NCBI RefSeq assembly: GCF_001625655.1 | Contig: NZ_AUYB01000119.1 | Location: forward strand, 1-35,614 | Reading direction: 5' to 3' | Source of the DNA: Pseudoalteromonas luteoviolacea DSM 6061 | Lineage (GTDB): Bacteria; Pseudomonadota; Gammaproteobacteria; Enterobacterales; Alteromonadaceae | Length of the DNA stretch: 35,614 nt | In this document: positions 15,618 to 26,100 of the stretch, piece after piece | Layout of the letters: every line of letters starts with the position of its first letter | How positions within the stretch are numbered: position 1 is the first letter of the stretch | Made by a program: the position numbers and the translations under genes | Notes under the pieces: generated by a model | Told to the model about the DNA's origin: nothing | What the model saw: only the letters and a program-made list of their open reading frames with translations | Database searches by the model: none

Positions 15618-18600
15618 TTATCTTCTAAGCGTGCCGCTAAATCGAGAGTGATGGTCCGGACTATCTGGATTGTCTACCACGGTGGGGTGAGCCAGCATAG
15701 TGACATCCACATTCCAGCCATCACTAATATTGGATGTAGGTGTAATAACATAGCCTTCTACGGCTAGCCCAGCACTGGGTGTTACGGCTTTCAAATTCAA
15801 TTGGCCAACAGTCAGTGTCCACGTAAAGGCACGTGTTTTCCCATCCGTCACAAAGTCTGCTGTGCCATCACCATACATGTCTAAATAGTGAGTGGTATCG
15901 CCATTTTTAAGTGCAAAGCGCTCATATTTGATTTTTGAAGCCTCAAATTGTGTTTGTGGACCATTCAGTTTAACTCTAACCACTGCGCCTACTTCATCTG
16001 CATCTTTCCAGTGTATGACGTCAGGCCCAGCTTGGTACATAAAGAAGGTTGTGTCGTCAGTGTTAAGCTGATTAAGTTCATAGGTTAACTGAGCAAACCC
16101 TGATTCTGAATTGTAAACATATGAACCGTAATTGATTCCAGGTCCGTCAGACATGGCTGGATTATATTCAGCCTCAAAGAACTTATTATCAGGCATGAAT
16201 ACGTTGACGAAAATTTTATCTGTACTCAATGGATATTCAATAAATCCTCCAACTCTTGGTTCAGATGAGTCAATGAGGCGCTCAAAAACAGTCGGACTTT
16301 CGCCTTCGACATCAAGCGTGAGTTGGTTATTTGCAACCGTGGCAATGTGCTTCAAGTTTGTGTCAAAACCATACACACCATTGGTATCAATGACTTTGGA
16401 TACTGTGAGTTCGCCTGTTGATTCATTCCAACTCAAACTACCAATTTCTAGTCCCGCAAACCCTTGAGGGTCTTGATCAGTTTTTAATTCCATATGTACC
16501 CAAACACCATCGCGAATAACAATCACAAAGTTTGGCTCGCTCGGCACATACCAAGTTCCGTCTATAGCAAGAGGAGTAGGTGCTGGCGTTGGTGGTGTCA
16601 ATGCCCTCGATGCGACAGCGGAGTTAAAGTACAGATTGCGTACCTCTCCAGAATCACAGCTGGTGCCTTCTGGGTATCCACACACATTGAGATAATCTCT
16701 ATCAAACATATTCAGCTCAGTAACGCCAATCGATCCCATCTGATCAATTTTTAATAAGCCTTGAGCCACGGAGTAACTTCCGATCTCATTACCGTTAGTA
16801 AGGACGACGCGAGACGTTGTATTGTCTTCATTAGTCTTAACTGAAAACTGATTTGAAAGTAACTGACTGTCTTCAATGAAATACATGAATCTATTGTCTA
16901 GCCAGAAATAGTCAAATTGCGACAGAGTAGACTGTCCTTTATGATATTGAACGACCCTAGAGCTGTTAGGACTTGATAACGGGTAGCTGACTCGTCCAAA
17001 CCAAGTATCACTATTTCGAGATATTATCTCAATGTTATGATGCCATTGGACTACGCACTGTTCGCTGGTTGCGTTTTCAGAGCATTGTCGAGTTGATTTC
17101 CCTGTACCAGATGAACTATCGAGAAAGTTCATCATCGATAGAGTACGCCCTGAAATGTGCCAAGCGTCTAAGTAGTTATTCAAAAAGTCATAGGATGCAC
17201 CATTAATGTAGTTATCAATGAAATTGTTGCGTAGTTCTGATGAGCCATAATACTCCCTAAATCGGCCCAAAGCGTCGCTTTCGGACAGTGCAATCTGTTC
17301 TTCTGGGAGCATCAAGCCACTGCGTCTTCGGCGAGTTTCTGACTCTGTTTTTTCTGTTGTCGCCCAGAATTGGTAGCCTGTGTGAATACCTTTAATCATC
17401 CAGTACTTGAACGATTTAGCAGCCAATGAGTCAGTTGCTACTAACGTAATGGTCAACACATTATTACTGATTGACCAAGTTATCGCACGTGACTCGGAGG
17501 TGGGAGTTTGCGCACTACCTGTGCCGTCAGTGTTAAAGGTGACTTTACTGGCAAATGAGCCAGTATCGATGTAGTAAAGCGCATTGATGTACCATTCTCC
17601 AGTGAACTTCCCACTGTCAGGAGTAATGGTATTATTTTTATCAATCATGGAGAGTTCTGCAGGGCGTGAAACATCGCTTCGTAATACTGTTCCTTCTCCT
17701 TCTTCAACTACAGTGATTTCATCGCCAACAAAAGCAATACTGATAGCTTTTGAGATTGGGTTTTCGTCAATGATGTTAAACGAGGCACTCTTATATTTGA
17801 ATTGACAGACAAATTGCATTCCCTCTGAGTTTGAGCATGGGAAGCCATTACTGCGTACATCGCCAACAAATGTTATGTTGACTACTCCTTGCTCTGTTTG
17901 GCTCCAAGTAATGTCGCCACTGGAGTAGTCGGCAAATGTGCCTGTACTGTCTGAGTTGAAAGTGGCTTCTAGAAACAAGTCTTCAAAGCGGCTTGTGGAG
18001 CCAATTAAGAAGTCCCCTGTAATTCCCGATTGGCCGCTGTCAACTAAATCACCATCGTCTTTGATTTGGGTTTTAGTCGAGTCAATAAGAGTAGGGCTCG
18101 TCTCATTGATGGTATTTGTAAGGTCATTAACCGCAGATTGACTCGATACTAAGTCGAATGTTGAGTTTACACCCGGTGGCAAATCAAATGCGTCGTCACC
18201 TTCTCCGTCGACGACAATTTTAATTAATGCTGCGAGTGTTAGCTTTTCGTCGGCATCAATACCAACCAATGCCTGATTGAGTGTACTTTGTGAAGTAGGC
18301 ACGCCTACTTCTCTGGTTATTAGTGCGTACTCAGAAGTTGTAACATTTGTAATGTTGACGCCAAAGTTATCATCTTTATCCAAAATGCCATCTTCACCAG
18401 CCTGTGCTTGGATTGAAGCGAAGCTAGGTAATTGAGAGTAAAACTCGACTTCGGATTGAGTGGTACCGCCCTTCGCCCGAATGCGCACCAAATCATTCTC
18501 CATTGATTCGTCAACATCGAGTTGATAGGTATATTTCCCCTCAGCATCTGCCGTTAATTCAAAGTTTTTATCGCCAATAATCAGTGTTAGTGCGGCATTT

Positions 18601-19070
18601 GGAATAGGGCCATCAGTGACCAGCCCCGTAATCGTCACTGACTTGACAATTCGCGACACACTGAGGTTAAAGTCAGCGCTTGCTGTGGCGCTGTCATCAT
18701 CTGTTACTGTCACCCTAAGCGTCATAGAGGTGTCTTCAGTGACGTCCGGTGTGATGAAAGTCACTGTTTTGGTGGCAGAGTTTTGCAACGTTGCCGTTGG
18801 CCCAGAAACTATTTGCCATGAATAGGATTCAACCGAACCATCACTGTCACTCGCTTCGGCTGTTAATGATATCTCTTTTTGTTCTTGGATGGTGTTCTCG
18901 CCACTAATTGAAACTGTTGGTGCATTGTTTTGTGGCTGTGTAGGTGTTGGTGTAGGTGATGGAGTGGAAGGGGAGCCAGAATCACCACCAGACGAACCGC
19001 CACAACTTACAACAAGCATACATAGCACCAAAGTACTGACAAGATGCATCCGTTTGCATGAATAAAACAT
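15618..19070 (-). CDS. Large multidomain lipoprotein with PKD-like domain and repeated beta modules
   Basis: 1150 residues from the ATG at 19070 (MFYSCKRMHL). AGAGGAA seven bases upstream fixes the start, excluding eight extra codons. Lipobox LVVSC puts the lipidated Cys at residue 23, followed by Gly/Ser and a Pro/Thr-rich stalk. Residues about 50-135 are a PKD/REJ-like domain (SDSDGSVESYSWQIVSGP, LRVTVTDDDSATASADF). A carboxypeptidase-regulatory-like module follows (VTITGLVTDGPIPNAALTL). The rest repeats a lipocalin-like unit: TFNSDSTGTF...ITWSQ, TFNTDGTGSA...ITWSI, then YGDGTADF...FTWTL, each followed by an LTI or LNLKA strand. It is an exposed surface or periplasmic protein with no catalytic motif. 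Binding or adhesion is an inference. Confidence 0.75.
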   Translation of the reverse strand: MFYSCKRMHLVSTLVLCMLVVSCGGSSGGDSGSPSTPSPTPTPTQPQNNAPTVSISGENTIQEQKEISLTAEASDSDGSVESYSWQIVSGPTATLQNSATKTVTFITPDVTEDTSMTLRVTVTDDDSATASADFNLSVSRIVKSVTITGLVTDGPIPNAALTLIIGDKNFELTADAEGKYTYQLDVDESMENDLVRIRAKGGTTQSEVEFYSQLPSFASIQAQAGEDGILDKDDNFGVNITNVTTSEYALITREVGVPTSQSTLNQALVGIDADEKLTLAALIKIVVDGEGDDAFDLPPGVNSTFDLVSSQSAVNDLTNTINETSPTLIDSTKTQIKDDGDLVDSGQSGITGDFLIGSTSRFEDLFLEATFNSDSTGTFADYSSGDITWSQTEQGVVNITFVGDVRSNGFPCSNSEGMQFVCQFKYKSASFNIIDENPISKAISIAFVGDEITVVEEGEGTVLRSDVSRPAELSMIDKNNTITPDSGKFTGEWYINALYYIDTGSFASKVTFNTDGTGSAQTPTSESRAITWSISNNVLTITLVATDSLAAKSFKYWMIKGIHTGYQFWATTEKTESETRRRRSGLMLPEEQIALSESDALGRFREYYGSSELRNNFIDNYINGASYDFLNNYLDAWHISGRTLSMMNFLDSSSGTGKSTRQCSENATSEQCVVQWHHNIEIISRNSDTWFGRVSYPLSSPNSSRVVQYHKGQSTLSQFDYFWLDNRFMYFIEDSQLLSNQFSVKTNEDNTTSRVVLTNGNEIGSYSVAQGLLKIDQMGSIGVTELNMFDRDYLNVCGYPEGTSCDSGEVRNLYFNSAVASRALTPPTPAPTPLAIDGTWYVPSEPNFVIVIRDGVWVHMELKTDQDPQGFAGLEIGSLSWNESTGELTVSKVIDTNGVYGFDTNLKHIATVANNQLTLDVEGESPTVFERLIDSSEPRVGGFIEYPLSTDKIFVNVFMPDNKFFEAEYNPAMSDGPGINYGSYVYNSESGFAQLTYELNQLNTDDTTFFMYQAGPDVIHWKDADEVGAVVRVKLNGPQTQFEASKIKYERFALKNGDTTHYLDMYGDGTADFVTDGKTRAFTWTLTVGQLNLKAVTPSAGLAVEGYVITPTSNISDGWNVDVTMLAHPTVVDNPDSPDHHSRFSGTLRR

Positions 19071-19450
19071 ATTATTGTTCCTCTTGAAACGCACGATACA
19101 ATCTGTGCAGATTATGTATGGTTCTGTATTTTTCTCACTAAAGCATAGTAAATGGTGGAAATTCGTACAGAAGTTTTGGGAATTAAGTTGGGCGTATTTT
19201 TATGTTGCAATACATATATTTTTTGAAGTAATGTTAAATGAAAATGTTTTGTTTAATTTCAGCCTGTTACAAAGAAAAACCATTAAATGTATAATTTATA
19301 AAATTCATTTTTTAACACTTTGTTTATATATTAACTGGTACGCTGAGTTTATTTACTTTCACATTTGATGCTGATTATCTAAATTTTGCGACTTTTGGGG
19401 CTATTTTTGTTGTCAATTAATTATCAAATAATAAAAAGTAAGGAGAAATT
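19071..19450. other. AT-rich intergenic promoter region
   Basis: About 380 bases between the divergent lipoprotein and S66 peptidase genes. An open frame at 19075-19368 encodes mostly Phe, Tyr, Ile, Lys and Trp with no domain or ribosome binding site and is judged spurious. AAGGAG just before 19451 is the S66 gene's ribosome binding site. No clear operator was seen. Confidence 0.5.
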
Positions 19451-20479
19451 ATGGTGTATCCCCGCCCTTTAACCGAAGGAAGTAAAATTGCCATTACAGC
19501 TTTTTCTTCTGGCGTTCCAAAACCGCTACATGCGCGCTTAGATTTAGTACTTGATGATTTACGCACTAGAGGGTTTGAAGTGCTTGAAGGGCAGTGTCTT
19601 AGGGATAATCAAAAACATGTTAGCGCACCACGAGAGCACCGACTGCGCGAGTTAATGCAGTTTATGTGTGATGACAGCATTGATGCAATTATGGCTCCAT
19701 GGGGCGGAGAGATTGCAATGGATTTACTGGATGAAATTGACTGGGACAGATTGCAGCAGGCAAAGTCAAAGTGGTTGCTTGGTTTTTCTGATATCAGTAC
19801 TTTACTATCAGCAATATATTCAAAACTAGGCTGGGCAACATGCCATTGTACAAATTTGATGCAGTTGAGTTTGAATCAAACTGACCCGCTAACATCTAAA
19901 GTTTTTGAGCATTTGAGTTTATCTATGGGCAGTAGCTTTACACAATCAAATGCGAAGTTTTATGAGGCACAGTATGCTGACTACAGCAAAAAGCCAAATG
20001 CTTGCTTTAGTTTAACAGAACCTGTTCAGTGGAAGCTGCTAAATAAACATTGTAATTCGTCTGAATCTGTGACGTTTTCGGGGCGATTGGTGGGTGGGTG
20101 CTTAGATATTCACGCTGTACTCTATGGTTCTGAGTACTTTAATCCTGAATTTAATACCGATGAGCCCCTCATATATTACTTGGAAAATGCGGAGTTAACC
20201 CCAACTCAATATTTTAGGGCATTACAAGGGTTAAAATTGCGGGGCGCATTTAATAAAGCGTCAGGTATATTAATTGGTCGAAATGCTGTAACAGATAACG
20301 AACAAGCTCCACTCAGTAGCATTGAAGCGCTTGAAATGGCACTTGGACAGCTTTCAATTCCTGTAATTTATGATGTAGATGTGAGTCACTTAGCGCCAAA
20401 TCTAACTTTAATAAATGGTGCTCATGCTGTTGTTACGCTTAAAAACAACGACGCTGATATAACCCAGTTACTAATCTAA
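19451..20479 (+). CDS. Peptidase family S66 (LD-carboxypeptidase / MccF-type)
   Basis: 342 residues, typical length for S66; AAGGAG ribosome binding site. No signal peptide, so cytoplasmic. The N-terminal half has APWGGEIAMDLLDEIDWD, the counterpart of the family's GG...LL..LD. GFSDISTLL carries the likely nucleophile Ser113. GRLVGGCLDIHAVLYGSEYF matches the conserved GGxL block. YLENAE supplies Glu245, and VSHLAPNLTLINGA supplies His313. The Ser-Glu-His triad is thus complete. Family members trim murein tetrapeptides (LdcA) or hydrolyse peptidyl-nucleotide toxins (MccF); the MAPWGGE block looks closer to MccF-like proteins, but specificity is not provable here. A terminator follows. Confidence 0.88.
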   Translation: MVYPRPLTEGSKIAITAFSSGVPKPLHARLDLVLDDLRTRGFEVLEGQCLRDNQKHVSAPREHRLRELMQFMCDDSIDAIMAPWGGEIAMDLLDEIDWDRLQQAKSKWLLGFSDISTLLSAIYSKLGWATCHCTNLMQLSLNQTDPLTSKVFEHLSLSMGSSFTQSNAKFYEAQYADYSKKPNACFSLTEPVQWKLLNKHCNSSESVTFSGRLVGGCLDIHAVLYGSEYFNPEFNTDEPLIYYLENAELTPTQYFRALQGLKLRGAFNKASGILIGRNAVTDNEQAPLSSIEALEMALGQLSIPVIYDVDVSHLAPNLTLINGAHAVVTLKNNDADITQLLI

Positions 20480-20480
20480 T

Positions 20481-20506
20481 AGTCGTGGCGGTGCCACGAC
20501 TTTTTT
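20481..20506 (+). terminator. Rho-independent terminator of the S66 gene
   Basis: A perfect 9-bp stem, AGTCGTGGC/GCCACGACT, has loop GGT and runs straight into six T. It separates the S66 and phosphodiesterase transcripts. Confidence 0.92.
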
Positions 20507-20617
20507 ATATTGATATTTAAAATATTCTTAAAATCTGCATTTTTAGGTCTTTAGACCTTCCAATTTGAAATCTTTGCAATATAAAGTGTCTGCAATTTTA
20601 AATTCATGAGAATAACA

Positions 20618-21829
20618 ATGAAGTCATACCTTTCTATATTGTTTTTTATGGTATTAATGGTTTTATCTTTTAGCTCCTTTGCTAATAATAAAAATGAACA
20701 AACTGTCGTTTTAATTTCTATCGATGGATTTAGATGGGACTATATTGAAAAGCATAATGCGAGAAATATTGCGCGTATTGCAAATACAGGCGTACGTGCA
20801 ACTCATATGCGTCCAGTGTACCCAACGAAGACTTTTCCAAACCACTTATCAATTATTACAGGGTTACTGCCGTCAAATCATGGAATTATAGGAAACTATT
20901 TTTGCAATAAACGCCGTGATGAATGTTACAAAATGGGACAAGGGCTGCAAGATAGCACTTGGTTAAATGGTATCCCTCTTTGGAACCTAGCCGAACTACA
21001 AGGTGTGAAAGCTGCTACGTACTTTTGGCCTGAGTCTGATGCTCGATTTAATGGCAGAACACCAACGTATTTTATGCACTATTCGAAGCATGGAAGTTAT
21101 CAAAAGCGCGTAGACCAAATGGTAAATTGGTTGCAGTTGCCGAAGTCTCAAAGACCAAGGTTTGTGGCAGGGTATTTTTCTCTGGTGGATGATATGGGGC
21201 ATGATTTTGGTCCGGATGCAAAACAAACCTATGATGCTGTTCAAGAAGTAGATAAGTTAATTGGCCAACTTTGGACACGGCTACAGTCGGAAGTTGACCA
21301 CGATGTAAATCTTGTTTTGGTGTCCGATCACGGTATGGCTTCGGTCGACCCAACTAAAACGATTATACTCAGCGAGCTATCATTTAATTTAGATGACTTC
21401 AAAGTGAAAAATGGTGGGTCCAGAACACATTTATATAAGAAGCAGAATGCAAATGTAAACATTGAAAAGCTTAAGTCACAGTTATCTAAAGTAAGCTTGG
21501 GAAGGTTTGAGGTGCTCAGTCACGAAGTACTGCGCAAGCGCGGAGTCACAATTGATGAAACAACCGCAGATATAATCATTGAAACCAAGCCGCCTTATAC
21601 TTTTGGCATCTACAAGCGTGTAAGTTATAGAGGTACTCACGGATATTCTTATAGTAAAGATATGGCAGCAATTTTTGTAGCGCATGGCCCCGCGTTCAAA
21701 AGTGGTGTGACGTTACCAGAGGTTAATAACCTTGATATTTATCCAATGGTTGCGGACGTGCTTGGCCTTGAGTTGCTCTCGAAAGTGGATGGTGACGGTC
21801 AGACTCTAATGCCAGCATTAAGTGAGTAG
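20618..21829 (+). CDS. Secreted nucleotide pyrophosphatase/phosphodiesterase (NPP family)
   Basis: 403 residues from the ATG at 20618 (MKSYLSILFF). A GAGAA-like site precedes it, whereas the ATG at 20606 has no ribosome binding site. The signal peptide ends in SSFA before NNKNE. It has the alkaline-phosphatase superfamily metal and catalytic set: ISIDGFRWDY (Asp36), PTKTFPNH with nucleophile Thr72, DDMGHDFGP (Asp191, His195), SDHGM (Asp237, His238) and THGYS (His341). The length matches bacterial NPPs, which cleave nucleotide phosphodiesters or pyrophosphates in the periplasm with two zinc ions. It stands alone, with terminators or gaps on both sides. Nucleotide scavenging is the likely role. 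Confidence 0.92.
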   Translation: MKSYLSILFFMVLMVLSFSSFANNKNEQTVVLISIDGFRWDYIEKHNARNIARIANTGVRATHMRPVYPTKTFPNHLSIITGLLPSNHGIIGNYFCNKRRDECYKMGQGLQDSTWLNGIPLWNLAELQGVKAATYFWPESDARFNGRTPTYFMHYSKHGSYQKRVDQMVNWLQLPKSQRPRFVAGYFSLVDDMGHDFGPDAKQTYDAVQEVDKLIGQLWTRLQSEVDHDVNLVLVSDHGMASVDPTKTIILSELSFNLDDFKVKNGGSRTHLYKKQNANVNIEKLKSQLSKVSLGRFEVLSHEVLRKRGVTIDETTADIIIETKPPYTFGIYKRVSYRGTHGYSYSKDMAAIFVAHGPAFKSGVTLPEVNNLDIYPMVADVLGLELLSKVDGDGQTLMPALSE

Positions 21830-21993
21830 GAGAGTCGTTATTTGAGATACGGGTATGGCAGTGTGTCATTCACACATTTTACACGGTCAATGCATTAAAC
21901 TGTAAATAGAATAAAAAGTGGTAACAAAAGTTATCAATATATGGTTTATTGCCAAAGCCATATGTACTTTTTGACCGTTACCTTCTAGATTAG

Positions 21994-22028
21994 TGAGTTT
22001 GTCGCAATTTAAACGTTCGGCAAACTCA
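21994..22028. promoter_or_regulatory. Inverted repeat upstream of the RND efflux operon
   Basis: TGAGTTTG (21994-22001) and CAAACTCA (22021-22028) form an 8-bp dyad around 19 bases, ending 45 bases before the adaptor ATG. It could be an operator half-site pair or a leader hairpin. No regulator gene is adjacent to match it. Confidence 0.35.
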
Positions 22029-22073
22029 TTCGTAGTATCTTATCAAAAATAATAATCATTTGAGGTGTAAAAG

Positions 22074-23153
22074 ATGCACTGTAAATCTGCATTTGTATCA
22101 GTAGTGATGACTTTTGTGTTGTTAAGTTGGTCAACTGTTACATGGAGTGCGCCTGTAGAAGTTGCTGTATTTCAGGCCAAAGAGCTTCAATATAAGAACA
22201 AACTGCTCTTAAGTGGCACAGTAGAAGCAAAGCAAAACGCGACGCTAGCAAGTTTGGAAGCTGGTGTTGTAAATGCGTTATTAGTAGAAGTAGGTGACGC
22301 GGTTGCAAGCGGGCAAGCTTTGCTAAAACTTGATCCAACCCTCGCGAAACTTGAATTAGAGCAAAGCCAAGCATCGCTTGAGTCTGCCGAAGTTGCTTTG
22401 TTGGAGGCCAAGCGTCAGTTAGAAGAAGTTGAATCATTATCTAAAAAACAATTCGTTGCGCCTACTTTACTTGCAGAGCGCCGAGCAAGTGTAGCAGCAG
22501 GCAAAGCCGAACTTGCCAAAGCACACGCGACATTAGCGGTAAACAAAGAAACACTCCGAAGACAGACGTTGTTTGCCCCTTTTTCGGGAGTTGTGATGAA
22601 GCGAGATGTAGACTTAGGCGAATGGGTCACAACACAAACACACACCTTGACGCTCGTATCAGTAGATGACTTGAGACTTAGTGTTGCTGTTCCCCAAGAA
22701 TACATTAATGCATTTTCAAATGGTCGTATTACTGAGCTGGTTATTCAACCAGACTATGACCAAAGCAAACTGATCAAAGGCCGCATCCAAGCGATTGTAC
22801 CTGTGATTAACGAATCTACCCGTAGCTTTGTTGTACATGTTGAAGTTCCTAGTCAAGCTGGCTTTGTTGCAGGTATGTCAGCGCAAGTCGAATTTGAGTT
22901 ACCGAGTGTGGGGGCGCAGGCAATTTGGGTGCCTAAATCTGCTCTGAAGTATCACCCAGATGGTGCCTTAAGTGTGTTTGTAGCTAACGGAAATATAGCG
23001 CAACGACACACCGTTAGGATCCTCGAACAACGTGGTGAGCAAGTTATGATTTCGGTAGTTTCAGGTGATAACGCAGCGCTTAGCTCTCCCATTATTGTCA
23101 CCGCTGTACAGCTGCTAAAAAGTGGCAGTGAGATTACGGTTAGTAAGGGCTAA
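22074..23153 (+). CDS. RND efflux periplasmic adaptor (membrane fusion protein)
   Basis: 359 residues. Good ribosome binding site (GAGGTG). The signal peptide ends near TWSA before PVEVAVF. It has the canonical adaptor order: a first barrel strand and biotinyl-lipoyl half (LSGTVEAKQNATLASLEAGVV, VGDAVASGQALLKLD), a coiled-coil hairpin (about residues 85-165, rich in Ala, Glu and Leu), the second lipoyl half (FAPFSGVVMKRDVDLGEWV), a beta-barrel (VPQEYINAF) and a membrane-proximal domain (IWVPKSALKYHPDGALSVFV). It bridges the inner-membrane pump to an outer-membrane channel. The pump gene starts 5 bases after the stop, so the genes are co-transcribed and probably translationally coupled. Confidence 0.93.
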   Translation: MHCKSAFVSVVMTFVLLSWSTVTWSAPVEVAVFQAKELQYKNKLLLSGTVEAKQNATLASLEAGVVNALLVEVGDAVASGQALLKLDPTLAKLELEQSQASLESAEVALLEAKRQLEEVESLSKKQFVAPTLLAERRASVAAGKAELAKAHATLAVNKETLRRQTLFAPFSGVVMKRDVDLGEWVTTQTHTLTLVSVDDLRLSVAVPQEYINAFSNGRITELVIQPDYDQSKLIKGRIQAIVPVINESTRSFVVHVEVPSQAGFVAGMSAQVEFELPSVGAQAIWVPKSALKYHPDGALSVFVANGNIAQRHTVRILEQRGEQVMISVVSGDNAALSSPIIVTAVQLLKSGSEITVSKG

Positions 23154-23158
23154 AACAT

Positions 23159-26100
23159 ATGATTGAAAGCGCCGTAAAGCGCGGTACCTTAGTTGCCGTG
23201 ATATCTTTGATCATCTGTATTTTAGGGTTAGTGACTGCACTTAAAATTCCTGTACAGATGATTCCAGATCTCGAAGTTAGAACTATTACCGTTCAGACAG
23301 GTTGGCCGGGGGCAACGCCGCAAGATGTTGAAAAAGAAATCCTTGTTGAACAAGAGCGATATTTACGAAGTTTGCCTAACTTGAAACGAATGGTTTCTTA
23401 CTCGAATATGGGAACAGCTAGAATTCAGCTAGAGTTTCCATTTGGTGTAGACGTCAATGATGCTCTGATCCGGGTAAACAACGCGCTTAGTCAAGTGCCT
23501 GGATACCCAGAAAATGTTGACCAGCCGAGATTGTATTCTAGTTCGTTTTCATCTAACGCATTTATGCATTTTGTGCTCAAACCCCAGTCTGGCAATCCAC
23601 TGGATTTAGATGTAGATATGTTAAGAGATTTTGCCGAAGACTTTGTTCGACCTCGTATGGAGAGTGTGCAAGGTGTGTCAGAGGTGGGCGTAGGCGGCGG
23701 TGCTGCAAGGCAAATTCAAATCAATGTTGACCCTAGTCGGCTAGCACAACGCGGCTTAAGCGTGACCGATTTAAGAAATGCGATTAGAGCACGTAACCGT
23801 GATGCCTCAGCCGGAGATATAGAAAGTGGCCCGAGTCGTTATTTATTGCGTATGGTTGGCCGTTTTGAACAGCTCAATGAACTTGATAATTTAATTGTTT
23901 CCGAGCGAGGTGGCGTAACAACTAAATTAAAAGATGTGGCCGTTATCTCATTGGATCACTTCGAACTTAGAGGAATATCTTATTCTGATGGCGAGCGCAC
24001 GCTAAGACTTTCTGTGCGCCGTGAGAGTGGGTCGAATGTAATCGATATTAAGCAGCAAATGTTGCCGGTTATTGAGCAAATAAATCAAGAGTTGCTTGCC
24101 CAAAATGGCCTTGAATTAATTCTGATGAGTGATGACGTACAATACGTTGAAAGTTCGCTTAAAAATGTATGGACTAATTTAGCGCTTGGTGCACTTTTGG
24201 CTACTTTAGTTATGTTTTGGTTCTTACGTTCTGGCCGCGCTACTTTAGTGGGGGTGATCGGAATTCCAATTTGTACCATCGCAGCATTCCTTGGATTGAC
24301 CTTATTTGATCGTACGATCAACGTTATTTCATTGGCCGGCGTTGCGTTTGCAATTGGTATGACGGTCGATAATACGATTGTGGTACTTGAAGCGATTGTG
24401 CAAGCCAACAAGCGTGGTACCAGTAAATTGCACGCTGCGATTAAAGGCGTTAAAGAAGTATGGCCAGCAGTTTTAGCGTCCACAGCTACCACAGTGCTAG
24501 TATTTGCGCCGATTTTGTTTGTGCAGCAAGAAGCGGGTCAGCTTTATTCAGACATTGCAATTGCAGTCTCGTCAGCCATTATAGCTTCGATGTTGGTTGC
24601 GATTTTCATCGTCCCTACAACGCTTGCGAATTTACCCAATCGTAAAGAAGAGATCAAAACAGTTTCACTTTCAAAGCGCTGGCTTGGCTTAGTGTCTTTT
24701 TGTGTTGCCACGAAAGCGAGAGCGTCTGCAATTACCGCTGGGTTTATTGTTATTACGTTAGGAGCTGCATACATTTTAATGCCAGCTGCTGAATATCTAC
24801 CTGAGGGAGAAGAGCCAAAAGCATTCTCTATGATGATCGCGCCGCCGAGCTATAACTTGTCTGAAATGAAAGAAATAGGCGATGAACTACGTGTTTATTT
24901 CAATGGGTATGTAAACGCACCAAGCGAAGCGTTCGATAAGGGTGAGACAGATATGCCACCACTTGCGTACTATTCAATGTCTGTATCGATTGGTCGCATT
25001 TGGTTCCTTAGTGCACCGACTGATCCAGATAATATTCAAGCAATGATGGATGCCATTACAGCCAAGTTTAGAAGTTACGACAAAATGCGAGCTTTCTCTG
25101 CTCGAGGGTCGATCATCTCTAGTAATGATGGTGGTACCAGAGCCGTTGCAGTGGATATTGCGGGCAGTAATTTAACCGATCTATACAGCGCGGCCGAAGC
25201 GGTATATCAGCAAGCACAGCTTACATTTGATAACCCTCAAATTAACTCTGATCCTCGCGCGTTGAGCTTAGATCAGCCGCTAATCGAGATTAAACCAAAA
25301 TGGCAACGCTTAGCTGAATTAGGGATCAGTGCAAACGAGTTTGGTTATACTATTTCGTCTCTCAGTGATGGCGCCTATGTTGATGAGTTTATTCTTAATG
25401 ATGACAAAATCGATATGTTTATTTTCAGTCATCAGAAGGAGCAGCAAACGATAGAGCAGCTTGCAACCTCCCCAATTGTGACACCATCTGGTGACGTACT
25501 GCCACTCAGTGCTTTAGCCGATTTGGTCGAAAGTAAAAACAGTGACAGCCTTCGCCGTGTAGATGGTAAAAGGACGGTGACCGTATATATCATTCCACCA
25601 AGAGATGTGGCTCTGGAAACGGCAGAAGAGATTGTCCGTACAGAGTTGTTACCAACACTTTGGCAGCAAGGCAAAATAGCCCAGGGTACAAAAGTTTCAA
25701 TCAGTGGCGCGGCAGATCAGCTTGAAGCAACTCAAGCATCATTGTCGAGTAACTTCATCGTTGCGTTGGTACTAAGTTACCTATTGCTGGTTGCCATATT
25801 CACACACTGGCGTTACCCATTATTCATTTTAGCCACAGTACCTCTTGGTATGGCTGGTGGATTACTAGGTTTGATTTCGGTGAATGGTGTGAATGCAGTT
25901 TTGGCCAATTTTGGTATGACGCCGTTCCATCAACCTTTCGATATGATCACTATGTTGGGTTTCCTAATTCTGTTGGGAACTGTGGTAAACAACCCAATTT
26001 TGATAGTAGACCAAACTCGAAAATTGGTTGTTGACCAAGGTATGGAAGTTGTCGCTGCTGTTAAGCAAGCAGTGGCAACGCGTTTAAAACCCATTTTAAT

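Noticed and set aside
19075..19368. 97-codon open frame in the gap before the S66 gene
   Set aside because: It consists of low-complexity AT-driven Phe/Tyr/Ile/Lys/Trp-rich sequence without ribosome binding site or domain.
22040..22060. Fur-like AATAATAATCATT before the RND operon
   Set aside because: Only about 12 of 19 positions match, in an AT-rich leader, and RND pumps are not usually iron-controlled.
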